Below are positions 10,554-20,203 of a stretch of 64,000 nt of DNA, one piece after another. Under the pieces are notes generated by a model. It was not told the DNA's origin. It saw only the letters and a program-made list of their open reading frames with translations, and searched no databases. Position numbers and translations under genes: made by a program. Source of the stretch: Modestobacter marinus (GTDB lineage Bacteria > Actinomycetota > Actinomycetes > Mycobacteriales > Geodermatophilaceae). The stretch is from NCBI RefSeq assembly GCF_019799945.1, contig NZ_JABGCH010000003.1, positions 124,001 to 188,000 of the forward strand, in the 5' to 3' direction. The first letter of the stretch is position 1. Every line of letters begins with the position of its first letter.

Positions 10554-10584
10554 GGGCCGATCATGTCATCCGCCGGTCAGGGCC

Positions 10585-11175
10585 TCAGGTCGTCCAGAGT
10601 GCGTGCACCGGGTACGGCGCGATGCGCTGCCGCCCACGGAGGGCGGCCAGCTCCACGACCACCGACACCGCGGTGACCACGCCGCCCAGCTGCGCGATCA
10701 GGGCGATCGCCGCCCCGAGCGTCCCGCCGGTGGCCAGCACGTCGTCGACGAGCAGCACCCGCTGGCCGGGCTGGATGGAGTCTCGGTGCAGCTCCAGGGT
10801 GGCGGTGCCGTACTCCAGCGCGTACTCCGCGCGCACCACCTCGCGGGGCAGCTTGCCGGCCTTGCGGACCGGGACGACGCCGGTGCCGGCGTCCAGCGCG
10901 ACGGCGGCGGCGAGCAGGAAGCCGCGCGCCTCGACCCCGGCCACCACGTCGAAGCCCTGCCCGCCGGCCCCGCCGAGCGCCGCGGCCCGCGGGTCGACGT
11001 CGGCCGGCTGGGTCAGCGCGTCGATGACCCGCCGGTAGGCGGCGGCGTCGGCGAAGACCGGGGTCAGGTCCCGGAAGAGCACCCCGGGCTCCGGGAAGTC
11101 CGGGATGGTGACGGCGACGGAGGCGATCAGCTCGTCGATCGGCAGCTGCTCCTCCGCCGCCGGACCGATCGTCAC
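10585..11175 (-). CDS. apt: adenine phosphoribosyltransferase
   Basis: Salvages adenine to AMP using PRPP, 196 aa. The PRPP-binding loop VLLVDDVLATGGT is intact, as is the FPEPGVLFRDLTP N-terminal motif. The frame is open upstream, but the GTG at 11175 overlaps the secF stop (GTGA) and sits just before the conserved region. A Gly/Ala-rich insertion (ALGGAGGQG) precedes the usual FDVVAGVEARGF. The order relA-apt-secF-secD is widely conserved in actinobacteria. Confidence 0.95.
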   Translation of the reverse strand: MTIGPAAEEQLPIDELIASVAVTIPDFPEPGVLFRDLTPVFADAAAYRRVIDALTQPADVDPRAAALGGAGGQGFDVVAGVEARGFLLAAAVALDAGTGVVPVRKAGKLPREVVRAEYALEYGTATLELHRDSIQPGQRVLLVDDVLATGGTLGAAIALIAQLGGVVTAVSVVVELAALRGRQRIAPYPVHALWTT

Positions 11176-12566
11176 CGGCGCTTCCGGCCGGCCGGCCGGG
11201 TGCCGGGCCGCTGGGGACGCTGGCCCGGCCGCGGGGCCGCCGTCCGGCCGCCCGGCGCGGTGCCCTGCACGGACGCCGGCGACTCGACCTGGACGTCGGC
11301 CTCCGGGCGCTCGGGCAGCACCTCGGTGCGCTCGGCGACCGCGACCGCCGACCGGCGGGCGGTCCCACCGGCGCGCCGGGCACTGGCGACCGGGCCGGCC
11401 GCCGGGGCGCCGCCCTGGCGCGCCTCGGCCGCGCGGCGGGCGAGGACCCGCTTGCGCAGCTGCTGCATCGCCGGCTCGCGCTCCACGAGCTCGGCCACGA
11501 TCGGCGTCGCCAGGAAGATCGAGCTGTAGGCGCCGGCGATCAGGCCGACGAACAGCACGAGCGCGAGGTCCTTGAGCGTGCCCGCGCCCAGCAGCCCGGC
11601 GCCGACGAAGAGCAGGCCGGCGACCGGCAGCAGCGCGATCAGGGTGGTGTTGATCGACCGCATGAGGGTCTGGTTGACCGCCAGGTTCGCCGCCTCGCTG
11701 TAGGTGCTGCGAGCGGTCTTGTCCAGGTCCTTGGTGTTCTCGTCGACCTTGTCGAAGACCACCACGGTGTCGTACAGCGAGAACCCGAGGATGGTCAGCA
11801 GCCCGACCACGGTCGAGGGAGAGACCTCGAAGCCGATCAGCGCGTAGACACCGGCGGTCACCACCAGGTCGTGGATCAGCGCGGCGATGGCGCCGATGGC
11901 CATCGTGAACTGGAACCGGATGCCGAGGAACAGCACGACCGCGACGAGGAAGACGACCAGCGCCAGGAGCGCCTGGTTGGTGACGTCGCCGCCCCAGTCC
12001 GCGCTGACCGCCTGCACGCTGACGTCGGCCGGTGCGACCCCCGCCGCGTCGGCGACCGCCGCGACGACGGTCTCCTCCTGGGCGTTGTCCAGGGCGCTGG
12101 TGCGCAGCATCACCGAGTTGCCGCCCACCACCTGGGAGCTGGACACCTCGGCGCCGGCGTCCTCCGCGGCCTGCCGGATGTCGGCGAGCTCCTCGCTGCC
12201 GGCCGTCACCCGCAGGCTGTTGCCGCCGGCGAACTCGATGCTGAAGTTGAACCCGCGCACGAGCATGGCGAGGGCGCACAGCAGCACCACGACGGCGGTG
12301 ACCTTGAACCAGAAGCGGCGCTTGCCCACCGCGTCCAGGCCCGCCTCGCCGTTGTAGAGCCGGTGGACCAGCGAGGCCCGCGGCGCGGGCGCCGCGGTGC
12401 TCCGGTCCGCGCCCTCCGTCGGCAGTCCGGCGTCGGCGAGCGCCTGGTCACCGGTGCTGTCGCCGGCGGCCTCGGCCCGCACGTCGACGTCGTCGACCTG
12501 CTCGTCGGCCGCGGAGCCCACGGGCACCGGGGCCTCCGCGGCGTCGCTGCGGTCGCGGGGGGTCAT
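11172..12566 (-). CDS. secF: protein translocase subunit SecF
   Basis: Membrane subunit of SecDF, which uses the proton motive force to help pull proteins out of the SecYEG channel. It is 464 aa, long for SecF because of an acidic disordered N-terminal ~65 residues and an Arg/Ala/Pro-rich tail. Six transmembrane segments are expected. The FSIEFAGGNSLRV motif after the first segment and the segment with GFSLYDTVVVFDKVDEN are diagnostic. Its ATG overlaps the secD stop (ATGA). Confidence 0.95.
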   Translation of the reverse strand: MTPRDRSDAAEAPVPVGSAADEQVDDVDVRAEAAGDSTGDQALADAGLPTEGADRSTAAPAPRASLVHRLYNGEAGLDAVGKRRFWFKVTAVVVLLCALAMLVRGFNFSIEFAGGNSLRVTAGSEELADIRQAAEDAGAEVSSSQVVGGNSVMLRTSALDNAQEETVVAAVADAAGVAPADVSVQAVSADWGGDVTNQALLALVVFLVAVVLFLGIRFQFTMAIGAIAALIHDLVVTAGVYALIGFEVSPSTVVGLLTILGFSLYDTVVVFDKVDENTKDLDKTARSTYSEAANLAVNQTLMRSINTTLIALLPVAGLLFVGAGLLGAGTLKDLALVLFVGLIAGAYSSIFLATPIVAELVEREPAMQQLRKRVLARRAAEARQGGAPAAGPVASARRAGGTARRSAVAVAERTEVLPERPEADVQVESPASVQGTAPGGRTAAPRPGQRPQRPGTRPAGRKRR

Positions 12567-14218
12567 CGTGTGCTCCCGTTCGTGCTGCTGCTCCCGGCGC
12601 CGACGAGTTCCCGGCCGGACCGGGGAGCCGCGGGACGGCGGCTGTGGTCGACGTTGCCGAGGCCGGAGAAGCGGGTGGTGCCGAAGGCCTTGACCCGGCT
12701 GAGCACGGCCATCAGCGGATGGGTGAAGAGGAAGACGACGATCAGGTCCAGCACCGTCGACAGGCCGAGGGTGAAGGCGAAGCCCTTGACGTCGCCGATC
12801 GCCAGCCAGTACAGGATCGCCGCGGCCAGGAAGCTCACCGCATCGGCCGACAGGATGGTCCGGCGGGCACGCACCCAGGCCCGCGGGGTGGCGCTGCGCA
12901 GACTGCGGCCCTCGCGGATCTCGTCCTTGAGCCGTTCGAAGTACACGACGAACGAGTCGGCGGTGATGCCCACCGAGACGATGAACCCGGCGATGCCGGC
13001 CAGGCTGAGCGCGAAGCCGATCTCCCGGCCGAGCAGGACCAGGCAGGCGTAGACGACGACCGCGGACAGCAGGAGGCTGGCGATCATCACCAGGCCGAGG
13101 ATCCGGTAGTAGAACAGCGCGTAGACGAACACCAACGCGATGCCGATGGCCCCGGCGATCAGGCCGGCCCGCAGCTGCTCGCTGCCGAGCTCGGTGGAGA
13201 TCGACTGCGCCGTCGCCTGGGTGAAGGTCAGCGGCAGGGCGCCGTACTTCAGCTGGTTGGCCAGCTCCGTCGCCTCGGCCTCGGAGAAGTTGCCGGTGAT
13301 CTGCGTCGTGCCGCCGGCGATCACGCCGTTGATCGTCGGTGCGGAGACCACCCGGCCGTCGAGGGTGATCGCGACGTTGTTGCCGACGTTGGCGGCGGTG
13401 TACTCGGCCCAGGCGGCCGACCCGGCCGAGTTGAAGTCCAGGTTGACCACCCAAGCGCCGGTGGTGGACTCGGTCCCCGCCGTCGCGTCGGTGATGTCGG
13501 TGCCCTCGATGACCGCCGGGCCGAGCAGGAACTTCGCCGTGCCGTCGTCGGAGCAGGCCGCGATGTGGTCCTCGGCCCGGTCGACGGTCGTCGTGGTCGT
13601 GTCGCAGGTGAGGGTGGCGTAGGCGGCCGCCGCCTGCTCCTGGGTCACGACCGGGGCGTCGGCGTCGGGGATGCTCGGGTCGGTGGCCGCGCCGCTGCCG
13701 GTGGCCGCCGGGTCGGTGGTGGCCGGCGCGGACTCGCTGGGCTCGGCCTCCGCCGAGGGCGCCGCTGAGTCGGTCGGCTCCGCGGAGGTGGGCGCGGCCG
13801 AGTCGCTCGGCGTGGCCGAGGCGGAGTCGTCGGCCGGGGTGGCGGCCTCCGGGCCGGTGAGGACGGGACGGAACCGCAGCTGCGCGGTAGCCCCCAGCTC
13901 CCGGGCCTGGTCGCCGTCCTCGCCGGGGACGGAGATGACGATGTTGCTGTCGCCCTCGGTGACGACCTCGGCCTCGGCGACGCCGAGGCCGTTCACCCGC
14001 TGCTCGATGATCTGGCGCGCGAGCTCGAGGTCCTCGGTCGCGGGCGCCTTGCCGTCGGGCGTGCGGGCGGTGAGCGTCACGGTGGTGCCGCCCTGCAGGT
14101 CCAGGCCGAGCTGCGGGGTGCGCTGGTCACCGGTGAGGAAGATCAGCGCGTACATCGTCGCGATGATCAGGATGAACGCCGCGAAGTAGCGGCTGGCGGG
14201 GAGCTGTCGGGCGGCCAT
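12563..14218 (-). CDS. secD: protein translocase subunit SecD
   Basis: Partner of SecF, 551 aa. An N-terminal transmembrane segment (about 11-29) is followed by GLDLQGGT, the large external P1 domain and five C-terminal transmembrane segments; the GITADSFVVYFERLKDEIREG segment is typical. Residues about 122-188 form a low-complexity insertion of Ser, Ala, Thr, Pro, Glu and Asp within P1. The C-terminal tail is Ser/Arg-rich. The ATG lies 12 bp after the yajC stop. Confidence 0.95.
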   Translation of the reverse strand: MAARQLPASRYFAAFILIIATMYALIFLTGDQRTPQLGLDLQGGTTVTLTARTPDGKAPATEDLELARQIIEQRVNGLGVAEAEVVTEGDSNIVISVPGEDGDQARELGATAQLRFRPVLTGPEAATPADDSASATPSDSAAPTSAEPTDSAAPSAEAEPSESAPATTDPAATGSGAATDPSIPDADAPVVTQEQAAAAYATLTCDTTTTTVDRAEDHIAACSDDGTAKFLLGPAVIEGTDITDATAGTESTTGAWVVNLDFNSAGSAAWAEYTAANVGNNVAITLDGRVVSAPTINGVIAGGTTQITGNFSEAEATELANQLKYGALPLTFTQATAQSISTELGSEQLRAGLIAGAIGIALVFVYALFYYRILGLVMIASLLLSAVVVYACLVLLGREIGFALSLAGIAGFIVSVGITADSFVVYFERLKDEIREGRSLRSATPRAWVRARRTILSADAVSFLAAAILYWLAIGDVKGFAFTLGLSTVLDLIVVFLFTHPLMAVLSRVKAFGTTRFSGLGNVDHSRRPAAPRSGRELVGAGSSSTNGSTR

Positions 14219-14230
14219 GCGAGCGCCGCG

Positions 14231-14560
14231 TCAGCGGGTGGGGTCGGTGGGGTCGCCGTCGACGAACCCCGTGGAGTTGCCGCTCGCGCTCGGGCCGCTG
14301 ATCGGGGTGCGGACCTCCATGACCGCCGGGCGGGCCACGGTGATGACGACGCCCGCCGCGATCTGCAGGTCGACGGTGCCCTCACCCAGGCCGGCGACGG
14401 TGCCGTGGATGCCGCTGGTCAGCATGACCGGCGTGCCGATCGTCAGGGAGTTCTGCAGTTCCTGGGCCTTGGCCTGCATCTTCTTGCGCTGGCGGGCCGG
14501 CAGCACGATGAGCAGCACGAAGGCCAGGGCGAGCAGGACGAGCGGGAAGAGCTGTTCCAC
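14231..14560 (-). CDS. yajC: preprotein translocase subunit YajC
   Basis: Small Sec accessory membrane protein, 109 aa. One N-terminal transmembrane helix (about residues 4-22, LFPLVLLALAFVLLIVL) is followed by the basic RQRKKMQAKAQELQNSL segment and a small beta domain (GTPVMLTSGIHGTV). The C-terminus is a short Ser/Thr/Asp-rich tail. It starts with GTG and precedes secD and secF. The 150 bp upstream, before ruvB, hold no gene that I can see. Confidence 0.93.
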   Translation of the reverse strand: MEQLFPLVLLALAFVLLIVLPARQRKKMQAKAQELQNSLTIGTPVMLTSGIHGTVAGLGEGTVDLQIAAGVVITVARPAVMEVRTPISGPSASGNSTGFVDGDPTDPTR

Positions 14561-14710
14561 GACTGGTGAGCCTCTCTACCGCGGCGGGGGTCGCGCGGTG
14601 GGTGCGGCCCGGGGATGGGCCGCTCGGGTACGTCGGCGCCGGCGCACGGTGGCACCGGACGCGGCACGCCCACCCGGGCACTCCCGGGTTGCGCGCCAAC
14701 GCCGGTGAGT

Positions 14711-15835
14711 CTAGGCGTCGAACAGCGTCTGTGACGAAGGCCCGTCCGGTGTCGCGTCCCCTGCTCCCCCACTGAGCGCAAGACCACCACGCGGCACCGC
14801 GTACCCCAGGTGACGGAAGGCCGCCTCGGTCGCGACCCGCCCGCGCGAGGTGCGGGCCAGCAGCCCGGCCCGCACGAGGAACGGCTCGCACACCTCCTCG
14901 ACGGTGTGCGGCTCCTCGCCCACCGCGACCGCGAGCGTGGCCACGCCGACCGGTCCGCCGCCGAAGCGGGCCACCAGCGCCTCCAGCACCGACCGGTCCA
15001 GCCGGTCCAGGCCGAGTTCGTCGACGTCGTAGAGCGCCAGCGCGGCCCGGGCGACGTCCAGCGTCACCCGGCCGTCGGCCCGGACCTCGGCGAAGTCGCG
15101 CACCCGGCGCAGCAGCCGGTTGGCGATCCGCGGGGTGCCGCGGGAGCGGCCGGCGATCTCCGCGGAGCCCTCCTCGGTGAGCTCCACCCCCAGCAGGTCG
15201 GCGCTGCGGGCGATCACCCGCTGCAGCTCGGCGGGCTCGTAGAACTCCATCTGGCCGACGAAGCCGAACCGGTCGCGCAGCGGCCCGGTCAGCAGGCCGG
15301 CCCGGGTGGTGGCGCCGACCAGGGTGAACGGGTTGATCTCCAGCGGGATGGCGGTCGCCCCCGGGCCCTTGCCGACGACGACGTCGACCCGGAAGTCCTC
15401 CATCGCCATGTACAGCAGTTCCTCGGCGGGCCGGGCGATGCGGTGGATCTCGTCGATGAACAGCACGTCGCCGGGGGCGAGGTTGGACAGCATGGCCGCG
15501 AGGTCGCCGGAGCGCTCGATGGCCGGGCCGCTGGTGATCTTGACCGCCGTGCCGAGCTCCGAGCCGATGATCAGCGCCAGGCTGGTCTTGCCCAGCCCCG
15601 GCGGGCCGGACAGCAGCACGTGGTCCGGCGGCCGGCCCCGTCGCTTCGCGCCCTCGAGCACCAGGTCCAGCTGCCGGGCGACCTTGGGCTGGCCGATGAA
15701 GTCCGCGAGCGAGTGCGGGCGCAGCGCCGATTCGACGACCCGCTCCTCGTCCCCGGCCGACGCGGCCACGGAGAAGTCCCGGGTGGCGCCCTCGGCCGCC
15801 TCCCCGGCCAGCGACCGGTCGAACGGCGCGCTCAC
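14711..15835 (-). CDS. ruvB: Holliday junction branch migration helicase RuvB
   Basis: AAA+ motor that drives branch migration with RuvA, 374 aa. Visible features are Walker A (GPPGLGKTS), Walker B with sensor residues (LFIDEIHR), the GATTRAGLL sensor region, the arginine-finger region (GPLRDRFGF) and the winged-helix C-terminus ([13 protein letters not shown]). An N-terminal ~30-residue extension and a short Ser/Gly/Asp tail flank the core. The GTG start lies 10 bp after ruvA. Confidence 0.97.
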   Translation of the reverse strand: MSAPFDRSLAGEAAEGATRDFSVAASAGDEERVVESALRPHSLADFIGQPKVARQLDLVLEGAKRRGRPPDHVLLSGPPGLGKTSLALIIGSELGTAVKITSGPAIERSGDLAAMLSNLAPGDVLFIDEIHRIARPAEELLYMAMEDFRVDVVVGKGPGATAIPLEINPFTLVGATTRAGLLTGPLRDRFGFVGQMEFYEPAELQRVIARSADLLGVELTEEGSAEIAGRSRGTPRIANRLLRRVRDFAEVRADGRVTLDVARAALALYDVDELGLDRLDRSVLEALVARFGGGPVGVATLAVAVGEEPHTVEEVCEPFLVRAGLLARTSRGRVATEAAFRHLGYAVPRGGLALSGGAGDATPDGPSSQTLFDA

Positions 15836-15845
15836 GACGCCGTCC

Positions 15846-16481
15846 TCACGACCGGCCCAGGATCTGCAGGGCCTGCCGCAGCAGCACCGCGACCTGGACG
15901 CCGCCGTTCGCGGCCTGCTCCTCGGCGACCGGCTCCAGGGCGGCGAGCGCGGTCTCCGCCTCCCGGCCGCTCCAGCCCAGCCCGATCAGCGCGGAGACCA
16001 GCTGGTCGCGCCACGGCGCCACCGGCGTCACGGCGGGCAGGCCGGCCGCGGTCGGCCCGTCGAGCTGGGTGTCGGTGCTGGTGACGCCGAGCCGGTCGCG
16101 CAGCTCGAGCACCAGGCGCTCGGCACCCTTCTTGCCGATGCCGGGGACCTGCATGAGCGCCTTGAGGTCGCCCATCGACACGGCGCGGCGGACCTCGCGG
16201 GGCGGGTGGATGGCCAACACCGCCTGGGCGAGGCGGGGACCGACGCCGTTCGCCGTCTGCAGCAGCTCGAACAGCTGGCGCTCGTCGTCGTCGGCGAAGC
16301 CGTACAGGGTCAGCGAATCCTCGCGGACGATGAGGCTGGTCGACAGCCGCGCCTGCTCGCCGACCTGCAGCCGGGCGATGGTGCCGGGGGTGCACTGGAC
16401 GGTGAGCCCCACTCCCCCGACCTCGACCACCGCACCGTCCGGCGACACGGCCGCGACCCGGCCGTTCACGCTGGCGATCAC
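15846..16481 (-). CDS. ruvA: Holliday junction DNA-binding subunit RuvA
   Basis: Tetrameric protein that binds the four-way junction and loads RuvB, 211 aa. An OB-fold ([11 protein letters not shown] onward) is followed by helix-hairpin-helix motifs ([12 protein letters not shown] and [16 protein letters not shown]) and a C-terminal RuvB-binding domain ([13 protein letters not shown]). The GTG overlaps the ruvC stop by four bases. Confidence 0.97.
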   Translation of the reverse strand: MIASVNGRVAAVSPDGAVVEVGGVGLTVQCTPGTIARLQVGEQARLSTSLIVREDSLTLYGFADDDERQLFELLQTANGVGPRLAQAVLAIHPPREVRRAVSMGDLKALMQVPGIGKKGAERLVLELRDRLGVTSTDTQLDGPTAAGLPAVTPVAPWRDQLVSALIGLGWSGREAETALAALEPVAEEQAANGGVQVAVLLRQALQILGRS

Positions 16482-17047
16482 CGGGCCACCCCCGTCCAGC
16501 GGGGCAGCGTCCGGGCGCCGGGCACCGGGGCGCCGATCCCGCCGGCGAGCGCGGCCGTGCGCAGCCGCTGCTGGGCCGGGGCCCGCCAGACGTGGCAGAT
16601 GGCCAGCGCCAGCGCGTCGGCGGCGTCGGCCGGCTTCGGTGGGCTGGCGAGCCCCAGCACCCGGGTGACCATGAGGGTGACCTGCTCCTTGTCCGCGCGG
16701 CCGCTGCCGGAGATGGCGGCCTTGACCTCGCTGGGCGTGTGCCAGGCGACCGGCAGGTCCGCCTGGGCGGCGGCCAGCGCGGCCACCCCGGCGGCCTGCG
16801 CCGTGCCGGAGGCCGTGCCCTTGTTGCTCTGGGTGAAGACCCGCTCGATCGCCACGGCGGCGGGCCGGTGCTCACGCAGCAGGGCGGTCACCGCAGTGTG
16901 CACCTCCAGCAACCGGAGTTCCAGGTCCAGGTCGGGGTGCGTGCGCACCACGCCGACCCCCACCGCGGTCGGCCGCGCGCCGGGACGCCCCTCGACCACA
17001 CCCCAGCCGCACCGGGTGAGCCCCGGGTCGATGCCGAGCACCCGCAT
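16478..17047 (-). CDS. ruvC: Holliday junction endonuclease RuvC
   Basis: Resolvase that nicks the junction symmetrically, 189 aa. Acidic catalytic residues are in [22 protein letters not shown] and the DAADALALA segment. The frame is open 20 codons further, but the ATG at 17047 is preferred because MRVLGIDPG is the family N-terminus and GGGAG lies about eight bases upstream. Confidence 0.97.
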   Translation of the reverse strand: MRVLGIDPGLTRCGWGVVEGRPGARPTAVGVGVVRTHPDLDLELRLLEVHTAVTALLREHRPAAVAIERVFTQSNKGTASGTAQAAGVAALAAAQADLPVAWHTPSEVKAAISGSGRADKEQVTLMVTRVLGLASPPKPADAADALALAICHVWRAPAQQRLRTAALAGGIGAPVPGARTLPRWTGVAR

Positions 17048-17133
17048 GAGCACACTCCCACCATCGCACGAACACGTGTTCGATGGAACGCTAACCGGAG
17101 AACTCACACGGGCAGCCGCGCGACGCGCCGAAC

Positions 17134-17189
17134 GGCCCCGTCCCGAGGCTCGCCCCGAGCCTGCGAGGGGTGAGGAGGACGGGGTCCTT
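17134..17189 (-). repeat. 56-nt hairpin repeat, family A copy 4
   Basis: On the minus strand it begins at the yebC stop codon. The arms are CCCCGTCC and GGACGGGG, so both arms differ from copies 1 and 2 yet still pair. The loop keeps CTCGCAGGCTCGGGG. Confidence 0.7.
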
Positions 17190-17947
17190 CAGGCGTCGGC
17201 GGCGACCTTCTCCATCACCGCGTCGGGCACGTCGTAGTTCGCGTACACGTTCTGCACGTCGTCGAGGTCCTCGAGGGCGTCGATCAGCCGGAACACCTTG
17301 GCCGCGCCGTCCTCGTCGAGCTCCACCTGCACGCTGGGCACGAACCCGGCCTCGGCCGAGTCGTAGTCGATCCCGGCGTCCTGCAGCGCGGTGCGCACGG
17401 CGACCAGATCGGTCGGCTCGCAGACCACCTCGAAGCCGTCCCCGAGGTCCCGCACCTCCTCGGCGCCCGCGTCGAGCACGGCCATCAGCACGTCGTCCTC
17501 GGTGTTGCCCGCTGCGGGCACCACGACGACGCCCTTGCGGGAGAACAGGTAGGACACCGAGCCCGGGTCGGCCATCGAGCCGCCGTTGCGCGACATCGCC
17601 GTCCGGACCTCCATCGCCGAGCGGTTCTTGTTGTCGGTGAGGCACTCGATCAGCACCGCGACACCGCCGGCGGCGTAGCCCTCGTAGGTGATCGACTGGT
17701 AGTCGACGCCACCGGCTTCGAGTCCCGCGCCGCGCTTGACCGCGCGGTCGATGTTGTCGTTGGGGACCGAGGTCTTCTTCGCCTTCTGGATGGCGTCGTA
17801 CAGCGTCGGGTTGCCCGCCGGGTCGCCGCCGCCGGTGCGGGCCGCGACCTCGATGTTCTTGACCAGCTTGGCGAAGAGCTTGCCGCGCTTGGCGTCGATG
17901 CCGGCCTTCTTGTGCTTGGTCGTCGCCCACTTGGAATGGCCGCTCAC
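17189..17947 (-). CDS. YebC/PmpR family transcriptional regulator or translation factor
   Basis: A 252-aa DUF28 protein. It starts with the family signature [27 protein letters not shown] and the acidic [14 protein letters not shown] region are also typical. Family members have been described as DNA-binding regulators and, more recently, as ribosome-associated factors easing difficult peptides; I cannot choose here. The GTG start at 17947 has GAGGAG about eight bases upstream, and a longer frame upstream is ignored. It lies between pdxT and ruvC, its usual actinobacterial place. Confidence 0.95.
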   Translation of the reverse strand: MSGHSKWATTKHKKAGIDAKRGKLFAKLVKNIEVAARTGGGDPAGNPTLYDAIQKAKKTSVPNDNIDRAVKRGAGLEAGGVDYQSITYEGYAAGGVAVLIECLTDNKNRSAMEVRTAMSRNGGSMADPGSVSYLFSRKGVVVVPAAGNTEDDVLMAVLDAGAEEVRDLGDGFEVVCEPTDLVAVRTALQDAGIDYDSAEAGFVPSVQVELDEDGAAKVFRLIDALEDLDDVQNVYANYDVPDAVMEKVAADA

Positions 17948-18023
17948 TTGATCTCCTCGCTGACGCTCGTCGACCGCGTTCGCGGCCGGGCCCCTGAGCT
18001 CATGGGTGAGCTCGCACGCTCGC

Positions 18024-18692
18024 TCACTGCGGCTGTCCTCCCTCACTGCCGGCGCCGACGGCGGCACCGGTCGAACTCAGGTCCTCGGCGCGGGCGGCCC
18101 GCACCAGCTCCACGAACAGGGCGTGCACCCGGGTGTCCCCGGTGAGCTCGGGATGGAAGCTGGTGGCCACGAGGCGGCCCTGGCGCACCGCGACGATCCT
18201 ACCGTCGGCCGGTCCGCCCTCGACCCGGCCTAGGACCTGCACGTCCGCCCCGGTGGCCTCCACCCACGGCGCCCGGATGAACACCGCGTGCACCGGCCCC
18301 CCGTCGACGCCGGCGATCTCCACCTCGGTCTCGAACGAGTCCACCTGCCGGCCGAACGCGTTGCGGCGCACCGTGACGTCCAGCCCGCCGAGGGTCTGCT
18401 GGTCGGCGGGGGCGTCCAGCACCCGGTCGGCCAGCATGATCATCCCGGCGCAGGAGCCGTAGACCGGCAACCCTCCGGCGACCGCGGCGCGCAGCGGCCC
18501 GAGCAGTCCGAACCGGTCGGCGAGCTTCGCCATCGTGGTGGATTCCCCGCCGGGCAGCACGAGCCCGTCGACCGCGGCGAGCTCCTCGGGCCGACGCACC
18601 GGGACCGCCACGGCGCCGGCCGCGTGCAGCGCGGCCGTGTGCTCCCGGACGTCGCCCTGCAGCGCCAGGACCCCGATGCTCGGCGGGCTCAC
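18024..18692 (-). CDS. pdxT: pyridoxal 5'-phosphate synthase glutaminase subunit PdxT
   Basis: Releases ammonia from glutamine and feeds it to PdxS for vitamin B6 synthesis. It is 222 aa. [12 protein letters not shown], the oxyanion segment GGEST, nucleophile Cys in YGSCAGMI and catalytic His/Glu in SFHPELTG are all present. The C-terminal ~20 residues extend past the family core. GTG start overlapping the pdxS stop. Confidence 0.97.
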   Translation of the reverse strand: MSPPSIGVLALQGDVREHTAALHAAGAVAVPVRRPEELAAVDGLVLPGGESTTMAKLADRFGLLGPLRAAVAGGLPVYGSCAGMIMLADRVLDAPADQQTLGGLDVTVRRNAFGRQVDSFETEVEIAGVDGGPVHAVFIRAPWVEATGADVQVLGRVEGGPADGRIVAVRQGRLVATSFHPELTGDTRVHALFVELVRAARAEDLSSTGAAVGAGSEGGQPQ

Positions 18693-19606
18693 CAGCCGCG
18701 GGTGGCGTAGCGCTCGCTCTCCGGGAGCGTGCTCACGTTGATCCCGACCATCGGCTCGCCCAGCCCGCGGGAGACCTTGGCGATCACGGCTGGGTCGTCG
18801 AAGAAGGTGGTGGCCTGCACGATCGCGGCCGCCCTCAGCGCCGGGTCGCCGGACTTGAAGATCCCCGAGCCGACGAAGACGCCCTCGGCGCCGAGCTGCA
18901 TCATCATCGCGGCGTCCGCGGGGGTGGCGATGCCGCCGGCGGTGAACAGCACGACCGGCAGCTTGCCGGTCCGGGCGACCTCGACGACCAGGTCGTGCGG
19001 CGCGCGCAGCTCCTTGGCCGCGACGAACAGCTCGGTCTCGTCCAGCGTGCCCAGCCGCTTGATCCCGGAGCGCAGCGCGCGCATGTGCCGGGTCGCCTCC
19101 ACCACGTTGCCGGTGCCGGCCTCGCCCTTGGAGCGGATCATCGCCGCGCCCTCGGCGATCCGCCGCAGCGCCTCGCCCAGGTCGGTGGCACCGCAGACGA
19201 ACGGCACCGTGAAGGCGGACTTGTCGATGTGGTGCGCCTCGTCGGCCGGGGTCAGCACCTCGGACTCGTCGACGTAGTCGACGCCCAGCGCCTGCAGCAC
19301 CTGCGCCTCGACGAAGTGCCCGATCCGCGCCTTGGCCATCACCGGGATCGTGACCGCCTCGATGATCCCCTGGATCATGTCGGGGTCGCTCATCCGCGCG
19401 ATGCCCCCCTGGGCGCGGATGTCGGCGGGGACGCGCTCCAGCGCCATCACCGCCACCGCTCCGGCGTCCTCGGCGATCTTGGCCTGCTCGGGGGTGACGA
19501 CGTCCATGATGACGCCGCCCTTGAGCTGCTCGGCCATGCCGCGCTTCACCAGGTCGGTGCCGGTGTGGGCGGGGACGGAGGCGTTTTGGGGGTCGTTCAG
19601 GGCCAC
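18689..19606 (-). CDS. pdxS: pyridoxal 5'-phosphate synthase subunit PdxS
   Basis: Synthase subunit that builds PLP from ribose 5-phosphate, glyceraldehyde 3-phosphate and ammonia. It is 305 aa with a (beta/alpha)8 fold. [20 protein letters not shown], the Lys-bearing VMAKARIGH segment, [13 protein letters not shown] and the [11 protein letters not shown]-terminus match the family closely. The GTG start has GAGG about eight bases upstream. A TAGGCT hexamer about 37 bases before the start may be its -10. Confidence 0.97.
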   Translation of the reverse strand: MALNDPQNASVPAHTGTDLVKRGMAEQLKGGVIMDVVTPEQAKIAEDAGAVAVMALERVPADIRAQGGIARMSDPDMIQGIIEAVTIPVMAKARIGHFVEAQVLQALGVDYVDESEVLTPADEAHHIDKSAFTVPFVCGATDLGEALRRIAEGAAMIRSKGEAGTGNVVEATRHMRALRSGIKRLGTLDETELFVAAKELRAPHDLVVEVARTGKLPVVLFTAGGIATPADAAMMMQLGAEGVFVGSGIFKSGDPALRAAAIVQATTFFDDPAVIAKVSRGLGEPMVGINVSTLPESERYATRGW

Positions 19607-19655
19607 GGGTGCTGCCTCGCAGATCGGGGACGCGGACGTCCCAGCCTACGGCGGA

Positions 19656-20192
19656 TCAGCCGGGATGATGCCCGCGCCCGGACGCCGGCCCGGTGAGGAC
19701 GGCGTCCAGCCCGTCGTCGATGTCGAAGTAGCGGGGCAGCGGACGGCGGGCGTGGAGTCGCAGCGCGCGGCTGAGGCGCTGCCGGCGCAGGACCCGGGTG
19801 TCCCGGACGGCGTCGTTGTAGAACCGCCGGGCCAGCCCCACCCGCACCCCGGCGTCGTCGAGCTCGGGGAAGCGGATGTCGTCGGGCACCCGGCGCAGCA
19901 GCCGGCCCAGGGTGTTCTCCGCGGCCTCCTCGTCGTCGGCCGCGCGAGAGCGGGCACCGGCGGCCGCGGCGGTGAGCTCGCCGGCCAGCTCGGGCCCCAG
20001 CTCCACCGCGAGCTCGCGCGCCAGGGCCGCGGTCAGCTCCGCGCGGCGCAGCAGGGCGGCGTCGAGCACCGCCCGCGCCCGGCGGACCCGCCCGGCCAGC
20101 CGGCGCAGCCGGGTCAGCGTCCACGCGGTCCAGCCCAGCAGCAGGACCAGCAGCAACCCGCCGGCGAGCAGCAGCCACTCCCCGGTCGTCAT
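19656..20192 (-). CDS. LemA-like single-pass membrane protein
   Basis: A 178-aa protein with one N-terminal transmembrane helix (about residues 7-27) and a predominantly helical, Arg/Ala/Glu-rich body. The segment ARRFYNDAVRDTRVLR resembles the LemA-family signature, but overall similarity is weak and the function is unknown. It sits between pdxS and pimA, 11 bp from the pimA stop. Confidence 0.7.
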   Translation of the reverse strand: MTTGEWLLLAGGLLLVLLLGWTAWTLTRLRRLAGRVRRARAVLDAALLRRAELTAALARELAVELGPELAGELTAAAAGARSRAADDEEAAENTLGRLLRRVPDDIRFPELDDAGVRVGLARRFYNDAVRDTRVLRRQRLSRALRLHARRPLPRYFDIDDGLDAVLTGPASGRGHHPG

Positions 20193-20203
20193 GGTCAGCC
20201 AGG

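Noticed and set aside
17950-18023. Sequence between pdxT and yebC rich in GAGCGAGC/CTCGCACGCTCG, possibly another repeat copy
   Set aside because: It shares words with both families but cannot be aligned over a full unit, so I do not call it a copy.
18660-18690. Sequence resembling one arm of family A (AGGACCCCGATGC) near the pdxT start
   Set aside because: It lies within conserved pdxT codons and lacks the matching arm and loop.
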